Of a stretch of 64,000 nucleotides of DNA, positions 8,482-16,745 are shown piece after piece. The notes under the pieces were generated by a model, which did not search any database, was not told the DNA's origin, and saw only the letters and a program-made list of their open reading frames with translations. Origin of the DNA: Vulcanimicrobiota bacterium (GTDB taxonomy: Bacteria > Vulcanimicrobiota > Xenobia > Xenobiales > JADMJV01). Where the stretch lies: NCBI GenBank assembly GCA_019637395.1, contig JAHBVR010000002.1:124001-188000 (forward strand), written 5' to 3'. A program made the position numbers and the translations under genes. Every line of letters starts with the position of its first letter. Position 1 is the stretch's first letter.

Positions 8482-10419
8482 CTAATAGCTGAAGAAGTCG
8501 CGGATCTTGGCGAGGATTTGTTTGCTGAGCACGTGCAGTCCCTCGCCGGCGGCTGTGACCGGGCCGCGGCTGCTGCGCTCTTCCTGCGCTTCCTGGCGCG
8601 CCTGGTCGGTTTTTAGTTTGCGTTCGGCCAGCACTTCCGAAATCATCTCCTCGGCCTGGTGATTGGAGTTGAAGATGGCGCGCAGATCTTCCTTGCGCAG
8701 ACGCAGCAGTTCAGCATCGGTCAGAGCCGTCACCGTGGCCGAGCGGGGTTCGCCGGTAAGCAGGGCCATTTCACCGAAATACTGGCCGGCCCGCATCTCG
8801 GCCGAGAGGAACTGCTCGCCGTCCTGGTCCACAGCCGTTACCTGCAGACGACCGCGGCGGATGATGTAGAAAGTGTCGCCGGGTTGACCCTGGACGCAGA
8901 TTTTTTCGCCGGCGGCATAGATCTCGTAACGGGCCCGCCGGCGCAGGCCGGCCAGCGTTTCTTCGTCGAGGACCTGGAAGAAGTCGACGGAATCGATGAG
9001 GCTGCGCATTTCCCGTTCCACGTCCACCCCCGCTTCGGGAGCGGCGTGGTAGATGGTGCGGATGGGGAACGGAATTTCCACTCCTTCGCGATGGAAGTGA
9101 TACCAGATGGCTTCGCGCACCTTGGAGTCGATGCGGTAGCGCTCTGAGAAGTCGTGGACAAAGAAGCGCAGCCGGTAGGTGATGGCCGAGTCGGCGAAAT
9201 TGAGCACGTAGACTTCCGGTTCGGGTTCTCGCAGAGCCTCGCGCACCGAGGCGCACGATTCCAGTAAAAGTTTCTTGACCTGGTTGGGAGGATGGCGATA
9301 GTGCACGCCCACTTCGATGAAGCGGCCTGTCACCGAGGTCGGACTGCTGTGATTGATAATGGTTTCCTGGGCCAGTTTGGAGTTGGGCAGGATGAGTAAA
9401 TCGCCTTGATTGTTCATCATGGCGGTGGAGCGCCAATCGATTTTATGAACGCTGCCGGTCAGGGGCCCGACTTCGATGCGGTCTCCCAGGGTATAGGGCC
9501 GGGCCAGGCGTAGCGCCAAGCCGGCGAAAAAATTGCCCAGCGTTTCCTGCAGGGCAAAACCGAGCGCCACTGAGACCACCGCAGAACCGAGCAACAACGA
9601 GCTTGGATCCTTGCCGAAAACGGTGACCATGACGACGGCGAGAATGGCCAGGTAGCCCAGGCCGCGGGCCAGATCGCGAAACAGCGTGGGCACATCCCAG
9701 TGACGGATGAGCGGAAAATAGTAGTCGAAAAGCGAAACCAGACCGCCTTCAAAAATCAACGTGCCTACGATGACCAGAATGGCCGCCCGGCCATAGGCCA
9801 GGTGTTGGTCGTTTTGATGGTAGACATGGAAGTGCAGCAACCCGAAGTAGGCCACCACCGCCATGAGCAGTACGTAGAGCAGAACTCTCAGGCGCTGCCG
9901 TAGCGCCAGTGTGAGGGGATGTTGCCAGGGAAGCCATTTGACCAGGTAAGTGTAGCTCAAGTGCAGTGAAAGCCAGAGCACCAGCACACTGCCCAGGCGA
10001 ATTTGGAACTCCGGATCAAAGAGCGGAACGCCCGCCACCAGCGCGGCGAAGATGGCGGCGGTGCCGCCGTAGAGTATAATGCGCAGCCAGATTTGCAGTG
10101 ATTCGGGTAGCCGGTGTTCCTCGTTGACGTCCACAAAAGGCGAAAGCATGGCCTCCAGCAGCGTCACCAGGATGCCATAGTAAAGAAAAAGCTCGAGGCT
10201 GTGTTCGAAAGGCTTAAGTTCCTCCACACCGTGGGCCAGGTGAAGTAGAGCACCCATAAAGATAGGGATCAGGCTGGGAATGCGCAGGCGCCCCTGGAAG
10301 CGGGGCCAGCTTTTCCAGGGCAATTGGAGCACGCGCAGCAGCAGATGGTGCACGGTCATGCCGAGCAATAGCACTCCCAGGGCTTGAATGGAGGTAAAAA
10401 GAACCTCGTGGTCGCCCAT
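8482..10419 (-). CDS. MscS-family channel with C-terminal cyclic-nucleotide-binding domain
   Basis: 645 residues. About eight hydrophobic helices fill the first 300 residues. The pore helix and MscS beta domain follow (LLLGSAVVSVALGFALQETLGNFFAGL, then GDRIEVGPLTGSV and LLILPNSKLAQE). After about residue 490 comes a cNMP-binding domain with FGEMALLTGEPRSATV, which keeps the Glu and Arg of the phosphate-binding cassette. This layout matches the MscS-superfamily bCNG channels, in which ligand rather than membrane tension may gate the pore. It begins 10 bases after the acyl-CoA oxidase stop, so the two are co-transcribed. No strong ribosome site is visible. Array 1 follows its 3' end. Confidence 0.85.
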   Translation of the reverse strand: MGDHEVLFTSIQALGVLLLGMTVHHLLLRVLQLPWKSWPRFQGRLRIPSLIPIFMGALLHLAHGVEELKPFEHSLELFLYYGILVTLLEAMLSPFVDVNEEHRLPESLQIWLRIILYGGTAAIFAALVAGVPLFDPEFQIRLGSVLVLWLSLHLSYTYLVKWLPWQHPLTLALRQRLRVLLYVLLMAVVAYFGLLHFHVYHQNDQHLAYGRAAILVIVGTLIFEGGLVSLFDYYFPLIRHWDVPTLFRDLARGLGYLAILAVVMVTVFGKDPSSLLLGSAVVSVALGFALQETLGNFFAGLALRLARPYTLGDRIEVGPLTGSVHKIDWRSTAMMNNQGDLLILPNSKLAQETIINHSSPTSVTGRFIEVGVHYRHPPNQVKKLLLESCASVREALREPEPEVYVLNFADSAITYRLRFFVHDFSERYRIDSKVREAIWYHFHREGVEIPFPIRTIYHAAPEAGVDVEREMRSLIDSVDFFQVLDEETLAGLRRRARYEIYAAGEKICVQGQPGDTFYIIRRGRLQVTAVDQDGEQFLSAEMRAGQYFGEMALLTGEPRSATVTALTDAELLRLRKEDLRAIFNSNHQAEEMISEVLAERKLKTDQARQEAQEERSSRGPVTAAGEGLHVLSKQILAKIRDFFSY

Positions 10420-10429
10420 CGACGGGCCT

Positions 10430-12778
10430 TTATCTGGCCATCGGAGGCGCCGGGTAGTCGCCCAGGCCGATCGGGGCCGAGATCAGCTTGTCAGGAATGC
10501 CGAAGGCGGATACCACGTCCCAGGCCATGGCGCGCGTCTGCTTGCAGAGCTCCAGCACTTGATCGCGGATAGCCTTGGCCTTGGTGCCCTCGAAGTAGCC
10601 GTTCTCCAAGAACCAGGCGCGATCCACCTCCAGGCGGGAGAGGGCGAACAGGCAGCAAAACTGCTGGAGCACGCCCTGGGTGGGCGCGTCCGGGCAACGC
10701 TGTACGGCTGCCTGGAAGCATTCCAGCAGATTGCGCTCGACGCTGGCTTTGGCCAGCGTGACCAGGTGATCCTGGCAATTATTGAAGGCGCTCCAGGTAT
10801 CCTCGCCGCCTTCGATCATGCGCTTGAGGCGGCCGGCCACGCGCGTCAGCAGATGGTTTTCGCGGGCCTTGAAGGCGCGCAGGTGGAAATCGAAGTCGCG
10901 CAGGTGGGTGGGATCGACCGAGCGCGTCACCAGAGGATTCCAGGCGCTCACCGCCTCGGTGGCCCGACGTGACAGGTATTGAAGCAGTCCCACGAAACCC
11001 ATCTCGGAGAACTGATGGCGGAAATCAGTCAGCAGCGACTTGGCTACCAGTTGCATGAGCACGGTGTTGTCGCCCTCGAAAGTCAGGAAAACGTCGAGAT
11101 CATCGCGCATGGAGCCGAAGCGATTGGCCGCCAGGTAGCCCTGCCCTCCGCAGCATTCGCGGCATTGCTGCACGGTCTCGAAGGCGTGCCAGGTGCCCCA
11201 GGCTTTGAGGCCGGCGGCCAGGGCTTCGATGCGGCGGCGCCCGTCTTCGCTGTCCAGGCTGTCGACACAGCGTAGCGACAGATCCTGGAAGGCGAAGTTC
11301 AGGGCCAGCGTCGAGGCCAGACGTGGCAGCAGGCGGCGCTGGTGAGTTTGATAGTCGAGGATCGATTGTTCGGGAGCTCCTTCGGCGCCGAATTGGCGGC
11401 GCTGCTCGCCATAGCGCAGCGCGATGGTCAAGGCGTTTTTCGAGACACTGGTGGCGGCTGCGGCTAAAGTCACGCGTCCAAGCACCAGGGTGCTGATCAT
11501 CGTAAAAAAACGTTTGGTCGGACTGGTAATGGGGCTGGTGTAGCTGCCGTCGGGCGATACCTGGGCGAAACGGTCGAGCAGGTTCAGGCGGGGAATGCGC
11601 ACCCGGGTGAAGCGGAGGCGGCCGTTGTCGACCCCGTTCAAACCGACCTTTTCGCCGCAGTCTTCGATGTGCACGCCGGGCATGGTCACGCCCTGGGCGT
11701 CGCGAATGCGCACCAGAAAGGCATGCACTCCATATTGTTGATCGCCGATGATCAGTTGGGCGAAGACGGTGGCCATCTGGGCGTGGAGCGCGGCGTTGCC
11801 GATGTAGTCTTTGCGGGCCGCCAGGTTGGGCGTGTGGATCACAAACTCCTGGCGTTCGACGTCGTAGGTAGCGGTGGTTTCCAGAGAGCGCACGTTGGAG
11901 CCATGACCGGTTTCCGTCATGGCGAAGCAGCCGGGTAATTCCAGAGAAAATCCGAGCGGCAGAATTTCCTGGTGATGGCGGGAGCTTCCGAGATGATAGA
12001 CGCTACCGCAGAAAAGGCCGAAGTGCACGCCGAACTTGATCACCAGCGACAGGTCAAAGTGGGCAAGGGCCTCAATCGAGGTGAGGAAGCCCAGCAGCTC
12101 GCCGCCGCCGCCCACTTCCACCGGGTAAGGCATCTTGCCCAGTCCTTCACGGCAGAATTCGATGCACCAGTTATAAACGCGGTCGCGGAAGACCGAAGTG
12201 GAGATGCCGTAATCGTGGCGAAAACGCGGGTGTTCCAGGGTTTGAAACATCTTCTCGCGCATTTCTGGGCGCGGACCGGCCAGCATCTTGCGCAGGGGGC
12301 GTGGATTGAAGCGCCGCGGCTCATCGCTGTGGGCCGCCTTGAAAGGGCAGGGGAGCAATTCGCCGGGAACGGCCGCGCCCGTCAACTGCAGATGCGTTTC
12401 CAGCAGCTCTAAGGAAGACTTGCCGGCGGCATCCAGCTCGGGTCCGGCCAGGGTGAGGGAGTAATCCATCAGACGATAGAGTGAACTCCAATCGCTGATG
12501 GAACTGCCCTGAGCCAACTGCAGAATCAACTGCTGCAATTGATTGAACTCTTGCGGGGTGAGTCCGGCGTCCAACAGCAGTCGAAGCGTTTTTAAGCCGC
12601 TCTCTTCAAAGGAATCGGCGGGGAGCTGACTGGCCAATTGCTGGAGGGCCTGGCTGTCCAGACTGCCTTCCGACCAGGCCACGAAAATCCAGGGAAGGAC
12701 CGCGCGCTGCAACGGCGTCAATTGTCCGGCTGCCGAATTCAGCAAGACCTGGCGTTGATTCTCTACGGTTAGCGACAT
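10430..12778 (-). CDS. Acyl-CoA oxidase-like flavoprotein
   Basis: 782 residues from the ATG at 12778; an in-frame ATG at 12844 would add 22 residues, and neither has a good ribosome site. A helical N-terminal extension of about 130 residues precedes the acyl-CoA dehydrogenase/oxidase fold. GCFAMTETGHGSNVRSLETT is the FAD/substrate block, DCGEKVGLNGVDNGRLRF is the next conserved strand region, and ECCGGQGYLAANRFG is the C-terminal signature. Length and the C-terminal domain favour acyl-CoA oxidase (acyl-CoA to enoyl-CoA with H2O2) over dehydrogenase. The open frame continues into array 2, which I regard as non-coding. First gene of an operon with the MscS/cNMP channel. Confidence 0.8.
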   Translation of the reverse strand: MSLTVENQRQVLLNSAAGQLTPLQRAVLPWIFVAWSEGSLDSQALQQLASQLPADSFEESGLKTLRLLLDAGLTPQEFNQLQQLILQLAQGSSISDWSSLYRLMDYSLTLAGPELDAAGKSSLELLETHLQLTGAAVPGELLPCPFKAAHSDEPRRFNPRPLRKMLAGPRPEMREKMFQTLEHPRFRHDYGISTSVFRDRVYNWCIEFCREGLGKMPYPVEVGGGGELLGFLTSIEALAHFDLSLVIKFGVHFGLFCGSVYHLGSSRHHQEILPLGFSLELPGCFAMTETGHGSNVRSLETTATYDVERQEFVIHTPNLAARKDYIGNAALHAQMATVFAQLIIGDQQYGVHAFLVRIRDAQGVTMPGVHIEDCGEKVGLNGVDNGRLRFTRVRIPRLNLLDRFAQVSPDGSYTSPITSPTKRFFTMISTLVLGRVTLAAAATSVSKNALTIALRYGEQRRQFGAEGAPEQSILDYQTHQRRLLPRLASTLALNFAFQDLSLRCVDSLDSEDGRRRIEALAAGLKAWGTWHAFETVQQCRECCGGQGYLAANRFGSMRDDLDVFLTFEGDNTVLMQLVAKSLLTDFRHQFSEMGFVGLLQYLSRRATEAVSAWNPLVTRSVDPTHLRDFDFHLRAFKARENHLLTRVAGRLKRMIEGGEDTWSAFNNCQDHLVTLAKASVERNLLECFQAAVQRCPDAPTQGVLQQFCCLFALSRLEVDRAWFLENGYFEGTKAKAIRDQVLELCKQTRAMAWDVVSAFGIPDKLISAPIGLGDYPAPPMAR

Positions 12779-12867
12779 CGAGGGGGGTTCGCCAGGATCT
12801 GTGGCATTCCCCTGCGCTTTGCCGTCGTCAAGAGTGGCGCCCATGGCCGGAAGCGTCAACCGGCACC

Positions 12868-13289
12868 GGGCGGCGGCAATTGCCGGAAATTTGGCAAGAG
12901 TTGCCAAGGAAGCGGCAACCCCGGCCTCAGGTGGCGGCAATGCCGGAAACTTGGCAAGCGTTGCCAAGGAAGTGGCAACCCCGGCCTCAGGTGGCGGCAA
13001 TGCCGGAAACTTGGCAAGAGTTGCAGAAAAGTGACAACCCCGGCGCCGGGTGGCGGCCATTGCCGGAAATTTGGCAAGAGTTGCCAGAAAAGTGGCAACC
13101 CCGGCCTCAGGTGGCGGCAATTGCCGGAAACTTGGCAAGAGTTGCCAGAAAGTAGCAAGCCTCGGCGCCGGGTGGCGGCCGTTTGCCGGAAACTTGGCAA
13201 GAGTTGCCAGAAAAGTGGCAACCCCGGCGCCGGGTGGCGGCCATTGCCGGAAATTTGGCAAGAGTTGCCAAAAAGGTGGCAACCTCGGC
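12868..13289. repeat. Tandem array of about seven 60-61-bp units, inverted relative to array 1 (array 2)
   Basis: This lies in the 551-base gap 12779-13329 between divergent genes. Read on the opposite strand, the units match array 1: the same TTGCC/GGCAA pattern and the same tail versions (CCGGCCTCAGG and CCGGCGCCGGG here are complements of those in array 1). Units begin near 12872, 12933, 12992, 13052, 13112, 13173 and 13235. The array sits over the promoter regions of both the acyl-CoA oxidase operon and the gene at 13330. Confidence 0.9.
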
Positions 13290-13329
13290 CGAGGCAGGTC
13301 GACAACCGCAGCCGGAAAACCCTGAGGTT

Positions 13330-15879
13330 ATGCTTTCCGAGCCTTTTTGCAACTTCGAGGGATGCGCCAGTCCGGTGGATGTGCAGCAGCGATTGAGGGA
13401 GGCGGGTTTGAGTGCCAGCCCACGTTTGGCCACGCGACTCCTGGCTCTTCAACAACGCCTGGTCCGGCTCACCTGGTCGGCGCTGGAGGTCTTGCTGGCT
13501 GAAGGGCAATCCCAGTTGATGCGACCTGAGTGGCTACAACAGCCTTTTCCTCTCGAGCTGCTGACCACCGAACTGGAGCCGGCCGGTCTGGTTTTGCGCC
13601 AGCGCCGCGGTTTGCTGGAAGTCCTTTCGTCCGACGAAGTCTGGCTGGAATCGCAGGAAACGGCGCTGGTGCCGCTGGCCAGTGAAGCGGTCGCCCAGGC
13701 CATGGTGCGCCCTTCCCGGCCCGGTGTGGTCGATGAATGGCCGGATTCCTGGCGGATTGTGGCCGACGCCGAGGAGACTGCGCGTATTCTTGAGCACCTG
13801 CGTTCGGCCTTCCGCCAACTGCGCTCTCAAGGCGGCTCGCCGGCTCCGCTCCTGTGGCTGGCTCTCAAGCGCAAACGTCCCGAGGTTACTCGCGAAGTGG
13901 CCCGCCTGACCCACGAGTACCTCGACGCCGATGCCGGCCGCCAACTGGAGAATCTCTTTTCGCCGGTGGGCCACGTGGCCGCCAGCGCCCTCAAGCAATT
14001 GCGCCAGAACCTGGCCCACTGGGATCCAGCCTTTCTGGTCGGCCTGCTGCAGATCTTGTGGGACCAGAACGAACTGCGGCAACCCATCCTGGAGGTGGTG
14101 GAAGACTTGACCGGCCGTTGGCAGGAGCAGCCGGATTTGATCCTGGCCTGGTGGGAAGACTGCCTGGCTCAGGCGGCCAGCCTGGAGCCGCTGTTGGTGC
14201 AACGGCTGGCCCAGATTACCCTGCACTGGGCCCGCCTGGGCCTGGATCTGGTGCCCAGTCTGTTGCGGCGATTGCAGAAAGGTTTGGCGCTGGCCGAACG
14301 CATGCTGGCCAGTTGGTTGCTGGGCCAGCTCGATCTGCAGGGGGAGGAACGCCAATTGCTGCTGGAGCAGGCCTGGGCCCTGGCCGCCGAGCCGGGGCTG
14401 GGAGGCCAGTCGCTGGTGCGGGTCGAGCAGATTTTGACCAACCTGGGCTACGAGGCGATCGCCCCGCTGTTGGACGAACAGCGCTTTGGGCGGCTTCAGC
14501 CCGACCTGCGCTGCTGGCTGGTGGGCGAGGCTATGAACTGGCCGGATCTCAAGCGGGTGGCCGAGCTGCGCGCGCTTCAAGAGCTGGGCACCGGTTCACG
14601 GCGTATGCTGCGCCAACTCTCGGAGCTGGGCTGGAAGCTCGAGTTCGCGGTCGAGGACGAACTACGCTGGACTCTGGCCAGCTTTTTGGAGCAAGAGATT
14701 CCCCACCTGGAAGATCCCGATGATGCCTGGGCCATTGCCCTTCTGGTTCAGTTGGACCCGGATATTCTGCTGCGTCAGTTCTTGCAGGCCCGGCGTGACG
14801 CCGAGCTGCACTCGCGCGCCTTTCCCGTGCGCCTGGAAACGCTGGCCAAACATTGCGCCGCCTCGGACCGCCCGCCTACTCCGGAACGTCTGGAGTTCTT
14901 GTTGGAAGCCAGCTACGGCAATTCTGAGCGCCCCGAAATGTGGCGTTCCTGGGCGATCTTTTTGAGTTGTCCCAGTTTCCCCGAGGAACTGCGCTCCCTC
15001 GTCATCGATCATCTGGAAAAGGGGAAGCAAGCCTTTCCCCAACTCTGGCCGGAATGGTGGGAGCAGATCCAGCGCAGTCCTGACCGCAGGATCAGCGGCG
15101 CGGCCGAGTTGGACATACAAGGAGTGTTGACTGACGACACGGCCGGGCGCGGGACGGTGCAGGCTGTGCTGGAAACGCTGGGGCGCCGCGTCGGATCCTG
15201 GTACCAGGCGCAAGACCTGGTCAAAGCCTTAAGCCGCCGCCTGCTTTTCTTGCCGGTGGAGCGTTCTCCCCAGCAACGTCTGCGCTGGGCCCTGGCCGAA
15301 GATTCGCAAGGTGACGGAGTCTTTCTGGCCCAGTCTTGGGACGCCGAGCAACGCGACCTGGCGCTGGGGCTGCTGGGGCAACTGGCCCAGCGGCCCGACC
15401 TGAGCGATGAGCTGCGCCGGCCGCTACGGGTGCGTTGCTGGCAGTTTTTGCGCGACTGGTTGGACGGCGTGGCCCGGGGCGGCGACAGCTATCAGCATCG
15501 TTCCATGCCGTTATGGACCACGGCCCGCCAGTTGCTGCCTCAGATCAGCGCGGCCGAGAGTGAATTGGTGGATGACCTGAGCGAAAGCGTCATCGGCCTG
15601 CAGGGCAGTTGCCCGGAACGGCTGCGCCTGCTGACCCATGGTGATTGCCTGGGTTTTTTGCTGGACTGGGCGATGGCCGCTTCTGAGCAGCAGGCCATCG
15701 TGCGCCAGCGCCAACTGCTGGTATTGCTGCAGCAATTGCTGGCCACCAGCGATCGCGACTATCGTCCGGTGGTGGTCGGCTATCTGGTGGGCCTGCCTAC
15801 CGAACGTCTGCACCCCGGCATGCAGGCGGAATGGCTGCGCCTGCGCCAACGCTGGGAAGGCTGGCTCTACGGGGAATGA
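13330..15879 (+). CDS. Large leucine-rich helical protein of unknown function
   Basis: 849 residues from the ATG at 13330; the frame is open further upstream only through array 2. There is no signal peptide or membrane helix. The sequence is almost wholly amphipathic helix, very rich in Leu, Gln, Trp and Arg (LVGLLQILWDQNELRQPILEVVEDL, LQGEERQLLLEQAWALAAEPG), which suggests an alpha-solenoid (HEAT/TPR-like) scaffold. No catalytic motif is visible. TGAGG lies only 3 bases before the ATG, so the exact start is uncertain. It points away from array 2. Confidence 0.65.
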   Translation: MLSEPFCNFEGCASPVDVQQRLREAGLSASPRLATRLLALQQRLVRLTWSALEVLLAEGQSQLMRPEWLQQPFPLELLTTELEPAGLVLRQRRGLLEVLSSDEVWLESQETALVPLASEAVAQAMVRPSRPGVVDEWPDSWRIVADAEETARILEHLRSAFRQLRSQGGSPAPLLWLALKRKRPEVTREVARLTHEYLDADAGRQLENLFSPVGHVAASALKQLRQNLAHWDPAFLVGLLQILWDQNELRQPILEVVEDLTGRWQEQPDLILAWWEDCLAQAASLEPLLVQRLAQITLHWARLGLDLVPSLLRRLQKGLALAERMLASWLLGQLDLQGEERQLLLEQAWALAAEPGLGGQSLVRVEQILTNLGYEAIAPLLDEQRFGRLQPDLRCWLVGEAMNWPDLKRVAELRALQELGTGSRRMLRQLSELGWKLEFAVEDELRWTLASFLEQEIPHLEDPDDAWAIALLVQLDPDILLRQFLQARRDAELHSRAFPVRLETLAKHCAASDRPPTPERLEFLLEASYGNSERPEMWRSWAIFLSCPSFPEELRSLVIDHLEKGKQAFPQLWPEWWEQIQRSPDRRISGAAELDIQGVLTDDTAGRGTVQAVLETLGRRVGSWYQAQDLVKALSRRLLFLPVERSPQQRLRWALAEDSQGDGVFLAQSWDAEQRDLALGLLGQLAQRPDLSDELRRPLRVRCWQFLRDWLDGVARGGDSYQHRSMPLWTTARQLLPQISAAESELVDDLSESVIGLQGSCPERLRLLTHGDCLGFLLDWAMAASEQQAIVRQRQLLVLLQQLLATSDRDYRPVVVGYLVGLPTERLHPGMQAEWLRLRQRWEGWLYGE

Positions 15880-15963
15880 CGGAAAGTTCAAAATTCGATG
15901 CAGATTCCTTTCAGCATGCATGGGTATGGTGAGGACGTAAATCCGACCTGGAGGTTCGTACTC

Positions 15964-16302
15964 GTGTTCAAGAATTTAGTGCTCACCGTCGCGCTCAGCA
16001 GCGCCGCCTACGCCCAAACCGGCGTGACTTTCTCGGTCGGCTCCGGCAACGGCTGGAACAACAATGGTGTGCAGTGGGGGGTCAGCGTGCAAAACGGCTA
16101 CCCCGGCTACAACAACTATCCGGTTTACAACAGCTACCCGGTCTATACCAGCCCGGGCTACAGCGTGCCGGTTTACAATGTTCCCGTCGCCTATCCGAAC
16201 TACAACTACAATAACAACTATAATTGCCGGCCCGCCTACCCGGTTTACAACGCCTACCCGGGTTACTTTCCTCACCGCCGCCACCGCAACCACTGCCGAT
16301 GA
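15964..16302 (+). CDS. Small secreted Tyr/Pro/Asn-rich protein
   Basis: 112 residues. The GTG at 15964 has GGAGG 9 bases upstream and begins a clear signal peptide (VFKNLVLTVALSSAAYA, cleavage before QTG). The mature part is low complexity: GSGNGWNNNG, then repeated Y-P-V-Y-N/T segments such as NNYPVYNSYPVYTSPGY, ending in a His/Arg-rich tail (FPHRRHRNHCR). Such Tyr/Pro-rich exported proteins are often surface or matrix components, but I recognise no family. The stop overlaps the next start (ATGA). Confidence 0.7.
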   Translation: MFKNLVLTVALSSAAYAQTGVTFSVGSGNGWNNNGVQWGVSVQNGYPGYNNYPVYNSYPVYTSPGYSVPVYNVPVAYPNYNYNNNYNCRPAYPVYNAYPGYFPHRRHRNHCR

Positions 16303-16718
16303 TTCGCCGCATTCTCTGGGGGATTTGCCTGGTGGCCTTGAGCAGTCAGGTACTAGCCGATGACGCCACTCCCTGGAAGGGACGCTACAAGTTAACCATC
16401 AGCAACGACGCCGCCTGGCACAACGATGCCGTCGAGATCGAGACGGCCACGCTGGAAGAGATAGAAGGCACCATGGAAGTCGACCTGGGCCTGGGTCCGG
16501 AGGGGCGCGAGCCGAATGCGGACGAGACGCTGCACAAGATCAAATTCAAGGGGCGCCGGGCTTCCGATGCTGATCCGTACGTGGCTGAAGTCATGGTCGG
16601 CAGCGTGCAGCCGCGTGTCTATCGCTTCGAGCTCTTCCCGATCGAGCTGGGCAAAAGCCTGGCGGGCACGGTCACTATGGGCAGCAAGCGAGCCGGAGCT
16701 TTGATTCGCAGGGATTAA
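16299..16718 (+). CDS. Small secreted protein coupled to the Tyr-rich protein
   Basis: 139 residues. The ATG at 16299 overlaps the previous stop (ATGA). A signal peptide is present (MIRRILWGICLVALSSQVLA, cleavage before DD). The mature domain of about 115 residues alternates strands and acidic turns (KGRYKLTISNDAAW, EGTMEVDLGLGPEG, PRVYRFELFPIELG) and looks like a small beta-sandwich. No family is recognised. Tight coupling suggests that the two exported proteins are made together and may interact at the surface. Confidence 0.65.
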   Translation: MIRRILWGICLVALSSQVLADDATPWKGRYKLTISNDAAWHNDAVEIETATLEEIEGTMEVDLGLGPEGREPNADETLHKIKFKGRRASDADPYVAEVMVGSVQPRVYRFELFPIELGKSLAGTVTMGSKRAGALIRRD

Positions 16719-16745
16719 AAGGGTGCCTTAGAGAAAAACCGTTTC

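Noticed and set aside
12779-13282. Extension of the acyl-CoA oxidase through array 2
   Set aside because: The extension is repetitive and has no family match; the conserved oxidase part begins after it.
7981-13289. CRISPR arrays
   Set aside because: The units are near-identical throughout, with no unique spacers and no cas genes nearby.
13183-13329. N-terminal extension of the helical protein through array 2
   Set aside because: Same reason: translated repeat, no ribosome site.
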